From positions 3,811,080 through 3,875,079 of the forward strand of contig NZ_NKFP01000006.1 of the NCBI RefSeq assembly GCF_002215035.1: 64,000 nt of DNA, written 5' to 3'. The stretch is from Leptolyngbya ohadii IS1. Its GTDB lineage: Bacteria > Cyanobacteriota > Cyanobacteriia > Elainellales > Elainellaceae. A program made the position numbers and the translations under genes. Below are positions 55,948-64,000 of the stretch, piece by piece; the first letter of the stretch is position 1; the number at the start of each line of letters is the position of its first letter. The notes beneath the pieces were generated by a model that had not been told where the DNA came from, did not search any database, and saw nothing but the letters and a program-made list of their open reading frames with translations.

Positions 55948-56589
55948 TTGGGAATAGATCTTCGCAGCTACGTTTACCTCGACAGCATTCAGCCCCAGCA
56001 CGCTGCTTTTCTTGGGACGCAGGCACTTGGTTTCTTGCCCCTTCCAGGGGATTCGTCCCTCTGGGTAGAAATTGCGCCGGGAATTGAAGTTAATCGCCTG
56101 ATGGACATCGCTCTTAAGTCGGCAGCGGTACGTCCAGGGGTGCTGTTTATTGAGCGTCTGTACGGACTGCTGGAAATTCACTCCACTCGGCAGAGCGATA
56201 CCCTGGCAGCGGGACGCGCCATTCTCGACTATATCGGGGTCAGCCAGCGGGAAAGCCTGAAGCCGCGCATTGTCTCCAGTCAGATTATTCGCAACATTGA
56301 TGCCCACCACACTCAACTGATTAACCGCACCCGCAAGGGAAATATGCTGCTGGCAGGACAAACGCTGTACATCATGGAATGTGAACCCGCTGCCTATGCT
56401 GCCCTGGCTGCCAACGAAGCGGAAAAAGCGGCATTAATTAACATTCTGCACATCTCGGCGGTGGGCAGTTTTGGACGGCTTTATCTGGGCGGTGAGGAAC
56501 GGGACATCATCGCGGCATCCGGGGCAGTCGTCGGCTCACTGGAAAATATTGCTGGGCGAGAACTGGAACTGCGCGGACGCAAAGAGTAG
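55948..56589 (+). CDS. ccmP: Carboxysome shell protein CcmP (tandem BMC)
   Basis: Tandem bacterial-microcompartment shell protein, 213 residues, that forms the double-layered trimer with a gated pore in beta-carboxysomes. [54 protein letters not shown] and the C-terminal half [20 protein letters not shown] match the CcmP pattern, with the two BMC folds repeating. The start is a TTG codon at 55948, since no ATG or GTG lies in frame before the conserved beginning. It is not linked to the ccmKLMN genes, which is usual for CcmP. Short direct repeats lie just upstream. Confidence 0.93.
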   Translation: MGIDLRSYVYLDSIQPQHAAFLGTQALGFLPLPGDSSLWVEIAPGIEVNRLMDIALKSAAVRPGVLFIERLYGLLEIHSTRQSDTLAAGRAILDYIGVSQRESLKPRIVSSQIIRNIDAHHTQLINRTRKGNMLLAGQTLYIMECEPAAYAALAANEAEKAALINILHISAVGSFGRLYLGGEERDIIAASGAVVGSLENIAGRELELRGRKE

Positions 56590-56702
56590 ACCGAAAGGGC
56601 AAGTCGAAAGGGTAAATCAAAAGAGCGCATCGGAAATTCGCGATCGAAGTCATTTGAGTCGCTGTAATTAACAGGAGGCAGGGCAGGGGCGCAGCGAGAG
56701 GT

Positions 56703-57614
56703 ATGGCAAATTCAGAACATCTGGCACTGCTAAAGTGGGGCGCGATTGGCTGGGAAGACTGGCGGCTACATCACCCCCAAACTGATCCCGAACTGAGCGA
56801 GGCGGATCTGCGCGGCTTTGATCTGAGCCGTCTAGATTTACGTCGGGCAACCCTGCGGCGATCGTCTCTGATTGGAGCAAACTTGAGTCAGGCAATTTTG
56901 CGCTCGGCGGATCTCACCCATGCCAACTTGTATGAAGCAACTCTGACCCACGCGGATCTCACCGAAGCTGACCTGACCGATGCTCACCTGATTGGGGCAA
57001 AGCTGAACGGCGCAGACTTACAGGGAGCCATTTTCAGAAATGCCGATCTGCGGGAAGCAAACCTAATTCGGGCAGATCTGAGCCTGACGGATTTAATTGG
57101 AGCCGATCTGCGAAAGGCAATCTTACGATCGGCGGATCTCAGCGATGCTAACCTGACGCGATCGGAGTTGAGCCGTGCGGATTTGAATCAGGCAAATCTC
57201 ACCAGTGCAAGGCTAAGCCGTGCTAATGCCTATCAAACAGAGCTAAATCGTGCCCTATTGCCGAAAGCCACACTGTATAAAACAGTTCTGGTCGAAGCTC
57301 GATTAGTTCATGCCGTTCTGATCGGAGCAACACTGATCGAGGCAGTGGGCGATCGATCGGACTGGAGCTGGGCAAATCTGAGTAAGGCAAATCTGGCAGG
57401 GGCAAGCCTGATTAGGGCAAACCTGCGGGGGGCGAATCTAAACCGCGCCAGCCTCAAGGGAGTCAACCTGGAGAAAGCCAATTTGCGGGGAGCCAACCTG
57501 ACTCAGGCAGACCTGTGCGGGGCGAATTTGACAAACGCCGACCTCACGGATGCCAACCTGACGCTGGCACGGCTGCAAAATACGATCCTGCCTGATGGAT
57601 TCCGCCATTACTAA
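56703..57614 (+). CDS. Pentapeptide-repeat protein
   Basis: Soluble 303-residue protein made mostly of A(D/N)LxX pentapeptides from about residue 35 to the C-terminus (for example LRGFDLSRLDLRRATLRRSS; LIGANLSQAILRSADLTHAN; NLRGANLNRASLKGVNLEKA). The repeats form a right-handed quadrilateral beta-helix. The N-terminal 30 residues (HLALLKWGAIGWEDWRLHHP) are a short non-repeat cap often seen in cyanobacterial members. Function is generally unknown in this group; there are no TM segments or signal peptide. It lies 113 bases after ccmP with no evident link. Confidence 0.9.
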   Translation: MANSEHLALLKWGAIGWEDWRLHHPQTDPELSEADLRGFDLSRLDLRRATLRRSSLIGANLSQAILRSADLTHANLYEATLTHADLTEADLTDAHLIGAKLNGADLQGAIFRNADLREANLIRADLSLTDLIGADLRKAILRSADLSDANLTRSELSRADLNQANLTSARLSRANAYQTELNRALLPKATLYKTVLVEARLVHAVLIGATLIEAVGDRSDWSWANLSKANLAGASLIRANLRGANLNRASLKGVNLEKANLRGANLTQADLCGANLTNADLTDANLTLARLQNTILPDGFRHY

Positions 57615-57774
57615 CCATACTAAAAGCAACTTAAAGCTGGGCAGCAAAGATGAGAGACTCCACAGGAAGGCAGGCTCATAACAGGAGGTTTAACTCGTCC
57701 AGGCAAAATACTTATGATTAAAATGCGATAAGATATGTAATATTTCGTAACCCACCATCAGCGACGGCTCATCC

Positions 57775-58746
57775 ATGACCTCAGCGACCTCCCTTTTCTC
57801 TCCCGTTGACGCAGATCTCCGCCTGCTGACTGAGAACCTGAAGCAACTCGTGGGAGCCAGACATCCAATTCTTTACGCCGCAGCAGAGTATCTTTTTGGG
57901 GCGGGAGGAAAGCGGCTCAGACCAGCGATCGTCCTACTGGTGGCAAAAGCAACCATGCCGGGGGGAGAAATCACGCAAAAGCACCGTCGTCTGGCAGAAA
58001 TCACTGAGATGATTCATACGGCGAGCCTGGTCCATGATGATGTAATCGATGAGTCCGAACTGCGTCGGGGTGTACCCACGGTCAACAGCAGCTTTGGCAA
58101 TCGGGTAGCGGTGCTGGCAGGGGATTTTCTGTTTGCTCAATCCTCCTGGTATCTGGCGAATCTGGATAACCTGGCAGTCGTGAAGCTGCTTTCCGAAGTG
58201 ATCCGCGATTTTGCGGAAGGTGAAATTCAGCAGGGTTTAAACCGCTTTGATGCCAGTCTGTCGATCGAGGCGTATCTGGAAAAGAGCTATTACAAGACTG
58301 CTTCCCTGATGGCAAACAGCGCCAAAGCCGCAGCCATCCTGAGCGGAGCATCGGAGACCGTAGCGCAGCAGCTTTATGAGTACGGTCGTCATCTGGGCTT
58401 GGCGTTTCAGATTGTGGATGACATTCTAGACTTTACGGCTTCTAGCGATGCCCTGGGTAAGCCCGCCGGATCGGATCTGAGAAGCGGAAATCTGACTGCC
58501 CCTGCCCTGTTTGCGATGGAGGAAAAGCCGTACCTGGAAACCCTGATCGAGCGGGAATTTGCCGAGGAGGACGATCTGGAACAGGCAATGGCACTCATTC
58601 AGGACAGTCGCGGCATCGAGCGATCGCGCCAACTCGCCCAGGATCACGCGCAGCAGGCGATGCAGTGTCTCAACGATCTCCCGGCATCAGACTGTCGGCA
58701 GGCACTCCTGGAATTGTGCAACTACGCCCTGAGCCGTCAGCACTAG
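57775..58746 (+). CDS. sds: Solanesyl-diphosphate synthase
   Basis: All-trans long-chain prenyl diphosphate synthase of 323 residues that makes the C45 side chain of plastoquinone. Both Asp-rich motifs are present: LVHDDVIDESELRRG and FQIVDDILDFTASS. The family start ILYAAAEYLFGAGGKRLRP and the EVIRDFAEGEIQQGLNRFD helix also fit. Chain length cannot be proven from sequence; sds is the usual cyanobacterial annotation for this close relative of long-chain synthases, whereas CrtE makes geranylgeranyl diphosphate. It acts in the same quinone pathway as the UbiD-type decarboxylase in this window. Confidence 0.92.
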   Translation: MTSATSLFSPVDADLRLLTENLKQLVGARHPILYAAAEYLFGAGGKRLRPAIVLLVAKATMPGGEITQKHRRLAEITEMIHTASLVHDDVIDESELRRGVPTVNSSFGNRVAVLAGDFLFAQSSWYLANLDNLAVVKLLSEVIRDFAEGEIQQGLNRFDASLSIEAYLEKSYYKTASLMANSAKAAAILSGASETVAQQLYEYGRHLGLAFQIVDDILDFTASSDALGKPAGSDLRSGNLTAPALFAMEEKPYLETLIEREFAEEDDLEQAMALIQDSRGIERSRQLAQDHAQQAMQCLNDLPASDCRQALLELCNYALSRQH

Positions 58747-58858
58747 CAGCGACTTTAAGCAAACCTCACAAAACAATTCCGCGATTCTGCGGGCACCGTA
58801 GGACGATCGGCTGAGCCAAGCTGGAGCAAATTATCTGCTCCCAGCCATTGCGTCTACT

Positions 58859-60001
58859 ATGACAGCCTACATTTCGCGATCGTCTGCTGTTATTCCGAGT
58901 GCCGCTATCCAAAGTGCGCTAATCCAGACCGAACACCCCTCTACGCTCCGCAAAACCGTCAAACTTGCAGTGATTGGGGCTGGACGGTGGGGAACCCATC
59001 TGGTTCGCAATTTTCTCGCCCTGCCGCAGGCGGAACTGGTAGCCGTGGTCGATCCGAATGGGGAACAGCTTCAATCTTTGCCGCAAAGGTTAGGAGACGA
59101 TGGCAGCCTGGATAATCGCCTGCTGTTAACGGACTGGAGAGCGGCATTAGATTTGCCTGATTTGGATGCGATCGTAGTGGCAACTCCGGCAATCAGCCAT
59201 TTCCCACTAATTGAGGCAGCTTTGCTGCGGGGTTGTCATGTGCTGGCGGAAAAACCGCTGACGATCGACCCCGCAGAGGCAAGGCAGTTGTGTCAGTTGG
59301 CAGTTCGGCAGCAGCGGCAGCTTGTGGTCGATCATACCTATTTGTTTCATCCGGCAGTCCAGCAAGGAAGGCAAATGATTCGCGCAGGGGAATTAGGCGA
59401 GTTGCGCTATGGCTATGCCAGTCGGACTCATCTAGGTCCAGTGCGTCAGGATGTGGATGCCCTATGGGATCTGGCGGTGCATGATATTGCGATTTTTAAC
59501 AGTTGGACAGGGGAAACCCCGATCGCAGTACAAGCACAGGGAATGAACTGGCTGCAATCTGGCATCGCCGATCTAGTCTGGGTCAAACTCACCTATCCCA
59601 ACGGCTTTGAGGCAATCATTCATCTCTGCTGGAGCAATCCCGATAAGCAGCGTCGTCTCTGTATGGTGGGCGATCGAGGAACGCTGGTCTTTGACGAGCT
59701 AACGCCAAATTCCCCCCTGACTTTCCTGCCAGGAAATTTTGAGAATAACTGTGAGAAGAACGCACCGTTTAATCCGATCGTCCTGTCGCCTCAAGTCATC
59801 GCGATCGAACCTGTAGAACCCCTTCAGCAGGTATGCCATCATTTTCTCGACTGCGTGGAATCCAATCAACCCTCGGATATTTCATCGGGAGAACTGGGAG
59901 CCGATCTGGTGGAAATTTTGGCAGCACTGACGCAATCGATCAATCAGAAGGGTCAACTGGTTTCTCTTCGGTCTGATAGGTCTAATAGATCTGGTATCTA
60001 G
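58859..60001 (+). CDS. Gfo/Idh/MocA-family NAD(P)-dependent oxidoreductase
   Basis: Oxidoreductase of 380 residues. A non-conserved N-terminal stretch of about 32 residues precedes the Rossmann motif LAVIGAGRWGTHLVRNF. The catalytic-site EKPLTIDPAEARQL carries the conserved Glu-Lys-Pro, and HTYLFHPAV and the C-terminal alpha/beta domain (SRTHLGPVRQDVDALWDLAV) follow. Members act on sugars or nucleotide sugars. The substrate is unknown. The start at 58859 is uncertain because the leading residues lack homology. It lies on the same strand as the downstream AAA protein gene, across a 309-base gap. Confidence 0.87.
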   Translation: MTAYISRSSAVIPSAAIQSALIQTEHPSTLRKTVKLAVIGAGRWGTHLVRNFLALPQAELVAVVDPNGEQLQSLPQRLGDDGSLDNRLLLTDWRAALDLPDLDAIVVATPAISHFPLIEAALLRGCHVLAEKPLTIDPAEARQLCQLAVRQQRQLVVDHTYLFHPAVQQGRQMIRAGELGELRYGYASRTHLGPVRQDVDALWDLAVHDIAIFNSWTGETPIAVQAQGMNWLQSGIADLVWVKLTYPNGFEAIIHLCWSNPDKQRRLCMVGDRGTLVFDELTPNSPLTFLPGNFENNCEKNAPFNPIVLSPQVIAIEPVEPLQQVCHHFLDCVESNQPSDISSGELGADLVEILAALTQSINQKGQLVSLRSDRSNRSGI

Positions 60002-60118
60002 GCTCAGCCTGGATACGGCTCGGATGCGGCTCTGCCGCTAATAGCTCAGGAGGCAACAGCCCGCCCAAAGAGGACTCCAGCACAGAGCATTGGAACGAGC
60101 AGAAAAAACCGAGCATTC

Positions 60119-60153
60119 CACTCCCCATTCCCCACTCCCTACTCCCCACTCCC
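60119..60153. repeat. Heptameric tandem repeat (five copies)
   Basis: Five 7-base units of consensus YAYTCCC lie in the 60002-60310 spacer between the oxidoreductase and AAA genes. They are typical short tandem repeats of filamentous cyanobacteria. The rest of that spacer holds no gene I can support. Confidence 0.85.
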
Positions 60154-60310
60154 CAACCAAAACCCGATCGCACCAAACAAAATATTTTTCAATACCGGAA
60201 TCCCGCATTACAGCTTCGATACAGTCCACCCCAAACCGCCCGATCGAAATGTCTATACTGAGAGCATCAATCTGCAAGCATTGCAATGGGCATCACGCCG
60301 GAAGGGAAGT

Positions 60311-62173
60311 ATGGACGACTTTTTTAGAGAACTGGAAGAATTGGTGGATCAGGGGTTTGAGGGACTGCTGGAGTTTGTGCGCGTGATTGAGGGGCGATCG
60401 GAACCGGATGATGTCCGGATGGAACGAAACGATCGCACGCCCGATCGAAGTAATGTGCAGACGCAGACTCGCCCTGAAACAGAGACCACTTCCCGTTCTT
60501 CTGGCAGTCCAACCGGAAATTCTGCACCGAGCGATCGTCCTCCGATTCCGTTTAGCGACTGGTTTGCCCCGCCAACTCCAACCACAACGGCTTCCCTCTC
60601 GGACATTGGCGGTCTATCGGAAGTTTTGCGGGAACTGCGCGAACTGGTGGAACTGCCGCTGAAGCGTCCCGAACTGCTGAAAATGCTGGGACTGGAACCC
60701 ACGACCGGAGTGCTGCTGGTGGGTCCGCCCGGAACCGGAAAAACCCTGACGGCGCGTGCCTTGGCAATGGATCTGGGGGTGAACTACATTGCGATCGTCG
60801 GTCCTGAAGTGATGGGCAAATACTACGGCGAGGCAGAGCAGCGGTTGCGGAATATTTTCCAGAAGGCGACTCGTTCTGCGCCCTGCATTGTCTTTATTGA
60901 CGAAATTGACAGCCTCGCACCCGATCGCGCCAGTGTGGAAGGCGAAGTGGAAAAGCGGGTGGTAGCTCAGCTACTCAGCCTGATGGATGGCTTTGCCAAA
61001 ACCCCTGGTGTGATTGTACTGGCGGCAACCAATCGTCCCGATCAGTTAGATATGGCGCTACGCCGTCCGGGAAGGTTCGATCGCGAGGTGCAGTTCAGAG
61101 TGCCCGATCGCCGAGGTCGGATGGAAATTCTCAGCATTTTGACAAAAGAGATGCCGCTGGATAGCACGGTGGATCTGGAGGAAGTTGCCGATCTGTCCGT
61201 AGGGATGGTGGGGGCTGACCTGAAGGCACTCTGTCAGAAAGCAGCTTATACGGCACTACGACGACTCATGCCGGACTTCAATCATCCCGCTCCCGCCCGG
61301 ATGCAGGTGACTCAAAGCGATTTTCTGCAAGCGATCAAGCAAATCAAGCCTGCCGTGCTGCGATCGGTCGAGGTGGAAACGCCTAAAGTCTCCTGGGATT
61401 CGATCGGCGGATTAGACCATGTGAAGCAAACCCTCCAGGAATCGGTGGAAGGGGCACTGCTCTATCCCGATCTGTATCGACATACGAAGGCAAAAGCTCC
61501 CCGTGGCATTCTGCTCTGGGGTCCGCCGGGAACGGGGAAAACTCTGCTGGCAAAAGCAGTGGCGGCACAGGCAAGGGCAAATTTTATTTCGGTCAATGGT
61601 CCTGAGCTGCTAAGCAAGTGGGTCGGCGCATCGGAACAGGCGGTGCGGGAGCTATTCACCAGGGCAAGGCAAGCGGCTCCCTGCGTCGTGTTTGTAGACG
61701 AGATCGATACGTTGGCTCCGGCGAGGGGCAGCTTTATCAGCGATTCCGGTGTGAGCGATCGCGTGGTGGGTCAGTTGCTCACCGAACTGGACGGACTCCA
61801 GGACTGCCCGAATGTGCTGCTGATTGGCGCAACCAACCGACCGGAGGCACTTGACCCCGCACTGCTCCGCGCCGGACGACTGGATCTGCAAATGAAGATT
61901 GATCTGCCGGACCAGGAAGGTCGCCTGTCGATTTTGAAGGTGCATAATGGCGATCGTCCCCTGGCTGAGGAAGTCGATTTGAGTCACTGGGCAGCCCAAA
62001 CGGAAGGCTGGAATGGGGCAGATCTGGCACTCCTGAGCAATCAAGCAGCGTTGGAAGCTGTTCGTCGCTACCGCAATGAGGGACAGACCGATCCCACAAG
62101 CCTGCAAATTACGACCGCAGATTTCACGACTGCCCATACGCGACTGGTGAATCAGCGCAACGAAACAGCGTGA
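60311..62173 (+). CDS. Double-AAA ATPase, CDC48/VAT-like
   Basis: Protein of about 620 residues with two AAA modules. Module 1 has LLVGPPGTGKTLTARAL and CIVFIDEIDSLAPDRASVEG. Module 2 has ILLWGPPGTGKTLLAKAV and CVVFVDEIDTLAPARGSFIS. Both have second-region-of-homology motifs with paired arginines (TNRPDQLDMALRRPGRFDRE; TNRPEALDPALLRAGRLDL). Instead of the double-psi-barrel N-domain of p97/VAT, there is only a short acidic and Ser/Pro-rich region (residues 1-90). It is likely a hexameric unfoldase; the substrate is unknown. The ATG at 60311 (MDDFFRELEELVDQGFEGLL) is preferred over 60281. Confidence 0.9.
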   Translation: MDDFFRELEELVDQGFEGLLEFVRVIEGRSEPDDVRMERNDRTPDRSNVQTQTRPETETTSRSSGSPTGNSAPSDRPPIPFSDWFAPPTPTTTASLSDIGGLSEVLRELRELVELPLKRPELLKMLGLEPTTGVLLVGPPGTGKTLTARALAMDLGVNYIAIVGPEVMGKYYGEAEQRLRNIFQKATRSAPCIVFIDEIDSLAPDRASVEGEVEKRVVAQLLSLMDGFAKTPGVIVLAATNRPDQLDMALRRPGRFDREVQFRVPDRRGRMEILSILTKEMPLDSTVDLEEVADLSVGMVGADLKALCQKAAYTALRRLMPDFNHPAPARMQVTQSDFLQAIKQIKPAVLRSVEVETPKVSWDSIGGLDHVKQTLQESVEGALLYPDLYRHTKAKAPRGILLWGPPGTGKTLLAKAVAAQARANFISVNGPELLSKWVGASEQAVRELFTRARQAAPCVVFVDEIDTLAPARGSFISDSGVSDRVVGQLLTELDGLQDCPNVLLIGATNRPEALDPALLRAGRLDLQMKIDLPDQEGRLSILKVHNGDRPLAEEVDLSHWAAQTEGWNGADLALLSNQAALEAVRRYRNEGQTDPTSLQITTADFTTAHTRLVNQRNETA

Positions 62174-62192
62174 GATTGATCTCTGCAATGGG

Positions 62193-63179
62193 TCACAGCG
62201 TTTGCGGTGTGGAGGTAGGACCGTTGCATCTTGGACCCTCTGGCAACCAGACCAGCAGATCGATGCACATCCGTCTTGCTTCCATGCCCGTATCCCAGGC
62301 GTGATATACAACATATTCCACTTGCCCATCAGGACTGAGGGCGATCGAGTTATGCCCTGGACCCAGTACCCTGCCGCGAACCGATCGCAATACTCTGGGA
62401 CCCGATTCATTGCCTGCGTCGGAGTAGGGACCTGTGACCCGATCGGCAACGCCATAATCCACACCATAGCTATCCGTTTCCCAGCGTCCGCCGCTGTAGA
62501 AGCAGTAGTAGCGATCGCCGTGCTTTCGCACACAGGGACCCTCTAAGGTATGCCAGTCGTAGATGCCGCCGTACATGGGGCGATCGGCTAAAAATCGCTG
62601 CCAGTCGTGGCGGGCACGGAGGATCACTTTGGGTTCCCCTGCAAGTTCGGTCATGGTGACTAAGCGATCGACCACCAGCGCAGTTCCAGCACGGACTCCA
62701 TTCTTGGTATCGAGGAAATCCTGGGCGTAGAACAGATACCACTGCCCATCGTCGTCCTGAAACGGACTGGGATCGATCGCAAAGGCGCAGGTTTTCGGAT
62801 CGATCAGGGCATGACCGACATCCTCATAGGGTCCCAGCGGATCGGAACTGGTTGCCACGCGAAGCTGATGGTTTTTGTCCTCGTGCCCCACGGAATAGTA
62901 GAGGTAGAACATCCCGTCGCAGTAGGCAACCTCCGGTGCCCAGAAGTTATCGCCCAGAGCCGAATCGGGACGCACCAGTGCCCGACCCGCCGATTCCCAG
63001 TGCGCCAGATCCGCCGACTTCAGTAGGGGAAAGACGCGACTCTGATGCTGTTCTCCCACCTGTCCTGCCGCTTCTGCTGGACCCGTGCCGATCGCATAGT
63101 AAATTCCCTGATGCTGCCAGACAAACGGATCAGCAAAGTAGCCGGGATATACGGGATTGGTGTAGGTTTGCGCTGTCAT
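62193..63179 (-). CDS. GH43-family glycoside hydrolase
   Basis: Predicted arabinanase/xylosidase-type five-bladed beta-propeller enzyme of 328 residues. The catalytic Asp sits in YTNPVYPGYFADPFVWQHQG near the N-terminus, the pKa-modulating Asp in CAFAIDPSPFQDDDGQWYLFY, and the acid Glu in LEGPCVRKHGDRYYCFYS. There is no signal peptide, so action in the cytoplasm or another export route is likely. The start at 63179 is the Met just before TYTNPVYPG. It is convergent with the AAA gene (stops 19 bases apart) and 47 bases downstream of the PhyH gene on the same strand. Confidence 0.85.
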   Translation of the reverse strand: MTAQTYTNPVYPGYFADPFVWQHQGIYYAIGTGPAEAAGQVGEQHQSRVFPLLKSADLAHWESAGRALVRPDSALGDNFWAPEVAYCDGMFYLYYSVGHEDKNHQLRVATSSDPLGPYEDVGHALIDPKTCAFAIDPSPFQDDDGQWYLFYAQDFLDTKNGVRAGTALVVDRLVTMTELAGEPKVILRARHDWQRFLADRPMYGGIYDWHTLEGPCVRKHGDRYYCFYSGGRWETDSYGVDYGVADRVTGPYSDAGNESGPRVLRSVRGRVLGPGHNSIALSPDGQVEYVVYHAWDTGMEARRMCIDLLVWLPEGPRCNGPTSTPQTL

Positions 63180-63226
63180 TAAATCCAAATCTGCAAATTC
63201 ACTAGCGGGACTGATGAAAGACTCGA

Positions 63227-64000
63227 TTAATACTCGAAATTGATATACGTCTCCGTTCCCCGATCGGATAGCTGATCCACGACGTTACAGCGCAGCATTT
63301 CCTGAAGTTCGGGCGAGAGACTATTGTAATAATCCGCTGGCAGTGTTAAATCCACCTTGTGGGTGTGGAGCCAGTGCATCACGTATCCCATGACCACCAT
63401 TGGACGCGGTTGCGGTGTAGTATTCGGGGTTCCCCGGTGCAGTGCTAGAGGCGATCGAATCATCACGTCTCCGGGCTGCATATAAAACTGCTCCATTGCA
63501 ATTTCGCCTGCCCGAATTTTCACCAGTCCTTCCTCACGCGGCATCCGGTGAGTTCCCCGCGCCATTTCAAAGGGACCGTTCTCCGGTGTCACTTCAACCA
63601 GGGGGAAGTTCACGGCAACGGCATAGAGCGGCGTATTAATGTGGTCACTAAACAGCGGACGGAAATCGCGATGAATTTCCTGATACTCCGACCCTTGGAA
63701 GGGAATATCGGTCGCAAGCTGAACCAGTCGATATTCCTGGTAAAACACGCGATCGAGAATTCCTAGAATCGTCGAATTTGCAAAGACCTCCGGATTCGCA
63801 AACGGCTTCACCCAGGGAAACGTGAGATACCAGCGAGCCGGACCTCTAGGAGCCAGTCCACCGGGCTGCTGTTTCCGTTGCTCAAATAATTTATTAAAGG
63901 CATCTGCCCATTCTTCAACCAGCGATCGATCAAATAACCCACGAATAATACAAATTCCGTCTCGGTTGAGATCTTCGGCAAAGCGATCGAGGTCTGTGGC
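63227..64000 (-). CDS. Phytanoyl-CoA dioxygenase (PhyH) family protein, N-terminus cut by window edge
   Basis: Fe(II)/2-oxoglutarate dioxygenase-like protein. At least 257 residues lie in the window, and the frame stays open to the right edge, so the real start is outside. A GTG at 63811 is an internal codon: the upstream residues (DLDRFAEDLNRDGICIIRGL and QPGGLAPRGPARWYLTF) clearly belong to the domain. Iron-ligand motif HxD is HRDF (YQEIHRDFRPLF) and the distal His with the 2-oxoglutarate Arg is in LALHRGTPNTTPQ. Substrate unknown; hydroxylation of a natural product or lipid is possible. It precedes the GH43 gene by 47 bases. Confidence 0.83.
   Translation of the reverse strand, partial: ATDLDRFAEDLNRDGICIIRGLFDRSLVEEWADAFNKLFEQRKQQPGGLAPRGPARWYLTFPWVKPFANPEVFANSTILGILDRVFYQEYRLVQLATDIPFQGSEYQEIHRDFRPLFSDHINTPLYAVAVNFPLVEVTPENGPFEMARGTHRMPREEGLVKIRAGEIAMEQFYMQPGDVMIRSPLALHRGTPNTTPQPRPMVVMGYVMHWLHTHKVDLTLPADYYNSLSPELQEMLRCNVVDQLSDRGTETYINFEY

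Noticed and set aside
60090-60310. Small frames in the spacer before the AAA gene
   Set aside because: They are generated by the heptamer repeats and lack conserved residues or a ribosome-binding site.

Overview
The window is a piece of a cyanobacterial chromosome, most likely a motile filamentous form of the Leptolyngbya/Oscillatoria type. The photosystem II pair psbD-psbC, the phycobilisome core genes apcA-apcB-apcC, an inducible CO2-uptake NDH-1 operon (ndhF3-ndhD3-cupA), the carboxysome shell gene ccmP, a plastoquinone-type UbiD decarboxylase and a solanesyl-diphosphate synthase all point this way. The palindrome GCGATCGC (HIP1) is also scattered through genes and spacers. No phage, transposase gene, CRISPR array or rRNA was seen. 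The only RNA gene found is tRNA-Pro(UGG).

Layout. (1) 1-6.1 kb: 3' part of a nitrate uptake and reduction operon, nrtB (cut by the window edge)-nrtC-nrtD-narB. (2) 6.1-15.0 kb, minus strand: a phototaxis/chemotaxis operon in the order PatA-type regulator, CheY, CheW, GAF-containing MCP, CheA hybrid, i.e. pixGHIJL, plus one extra CheW-like gene. The MCP carries two GAF domains with the cysteine motifs of cyanobacteriochromes. (3) 15-21.3 kb: a HAD phosphatase, a DoxX membrane protein, apcABC (minus), and two tandem GT2 glycosyltransferases resembling HpsE of hormogonium polysaccharide synthesis. (4) 21.4-32 kb: ubiD, a long recJ, tRNA-Pro, an ABC-class ATPase, bioD, an aldo/keto reductase and a CoA-acylating aldehyde dehydrogenase. 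(5) 32-36.3 kb: psbDC (minus) divergent from ycf4 and a lipoprotein cyclophilin. (6) 36.3-45 kb: ndhF3-ndhD3-cupA behind two palindromes that look like LysR-type operators, then a DUF4079 membrane protein and two secreted repeat-rich proteins, one with a fasciclin domain. (7) 45-54.8 kb: an exported methyltransferase-like protein, a plastid-terminal-oxidase-type alternative oxidase, ferredoxin-sulfite reductase with a ribbon-helix-helix-like tail, a 3-methyladenine glycosylase, a 40-residue membrane protein, a beta-CASP nuclease-like protein, a MoeB-rhodanese fusion, a TPR-like secreted protein with an in-frame stop, and a JAMM peptidase. (8) 54.8-64 kb: a MITE-like inverted-repeat element, a Cys-rich small protein, ccmP, a pentapeptide-repeat protein, sds, a Gfo/Idh oxidoreductase, a CDC48-like double AAA ATPase, a GH43 glycosidase and an edge-truncated PhyH dioxygenase.

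How the genes fit together. Most of the window is core photoautotrophic housekeeping: nitrate and sulfite assimilation, light harvesting, PSII, cyclic electron flow with CO2 uptake, carboxysome shell and quinone synthesis. The motility side (pix photoreceptor operon plus HpsE-like glycosyltransferases) fits gliding, phototactic filaments. I did not find a clearly new multi-gene system. The features most worth a second look are the dual-chromophore photoreceptor, the sulfite-reductase DNA-binding-like tail, the JAMM/MoeB-rhodanese neighbourhood, the stop codon inside the TPR-like gene, the octamer repeat translated inside narB, and the paired palindromes upstream of ndhF3.
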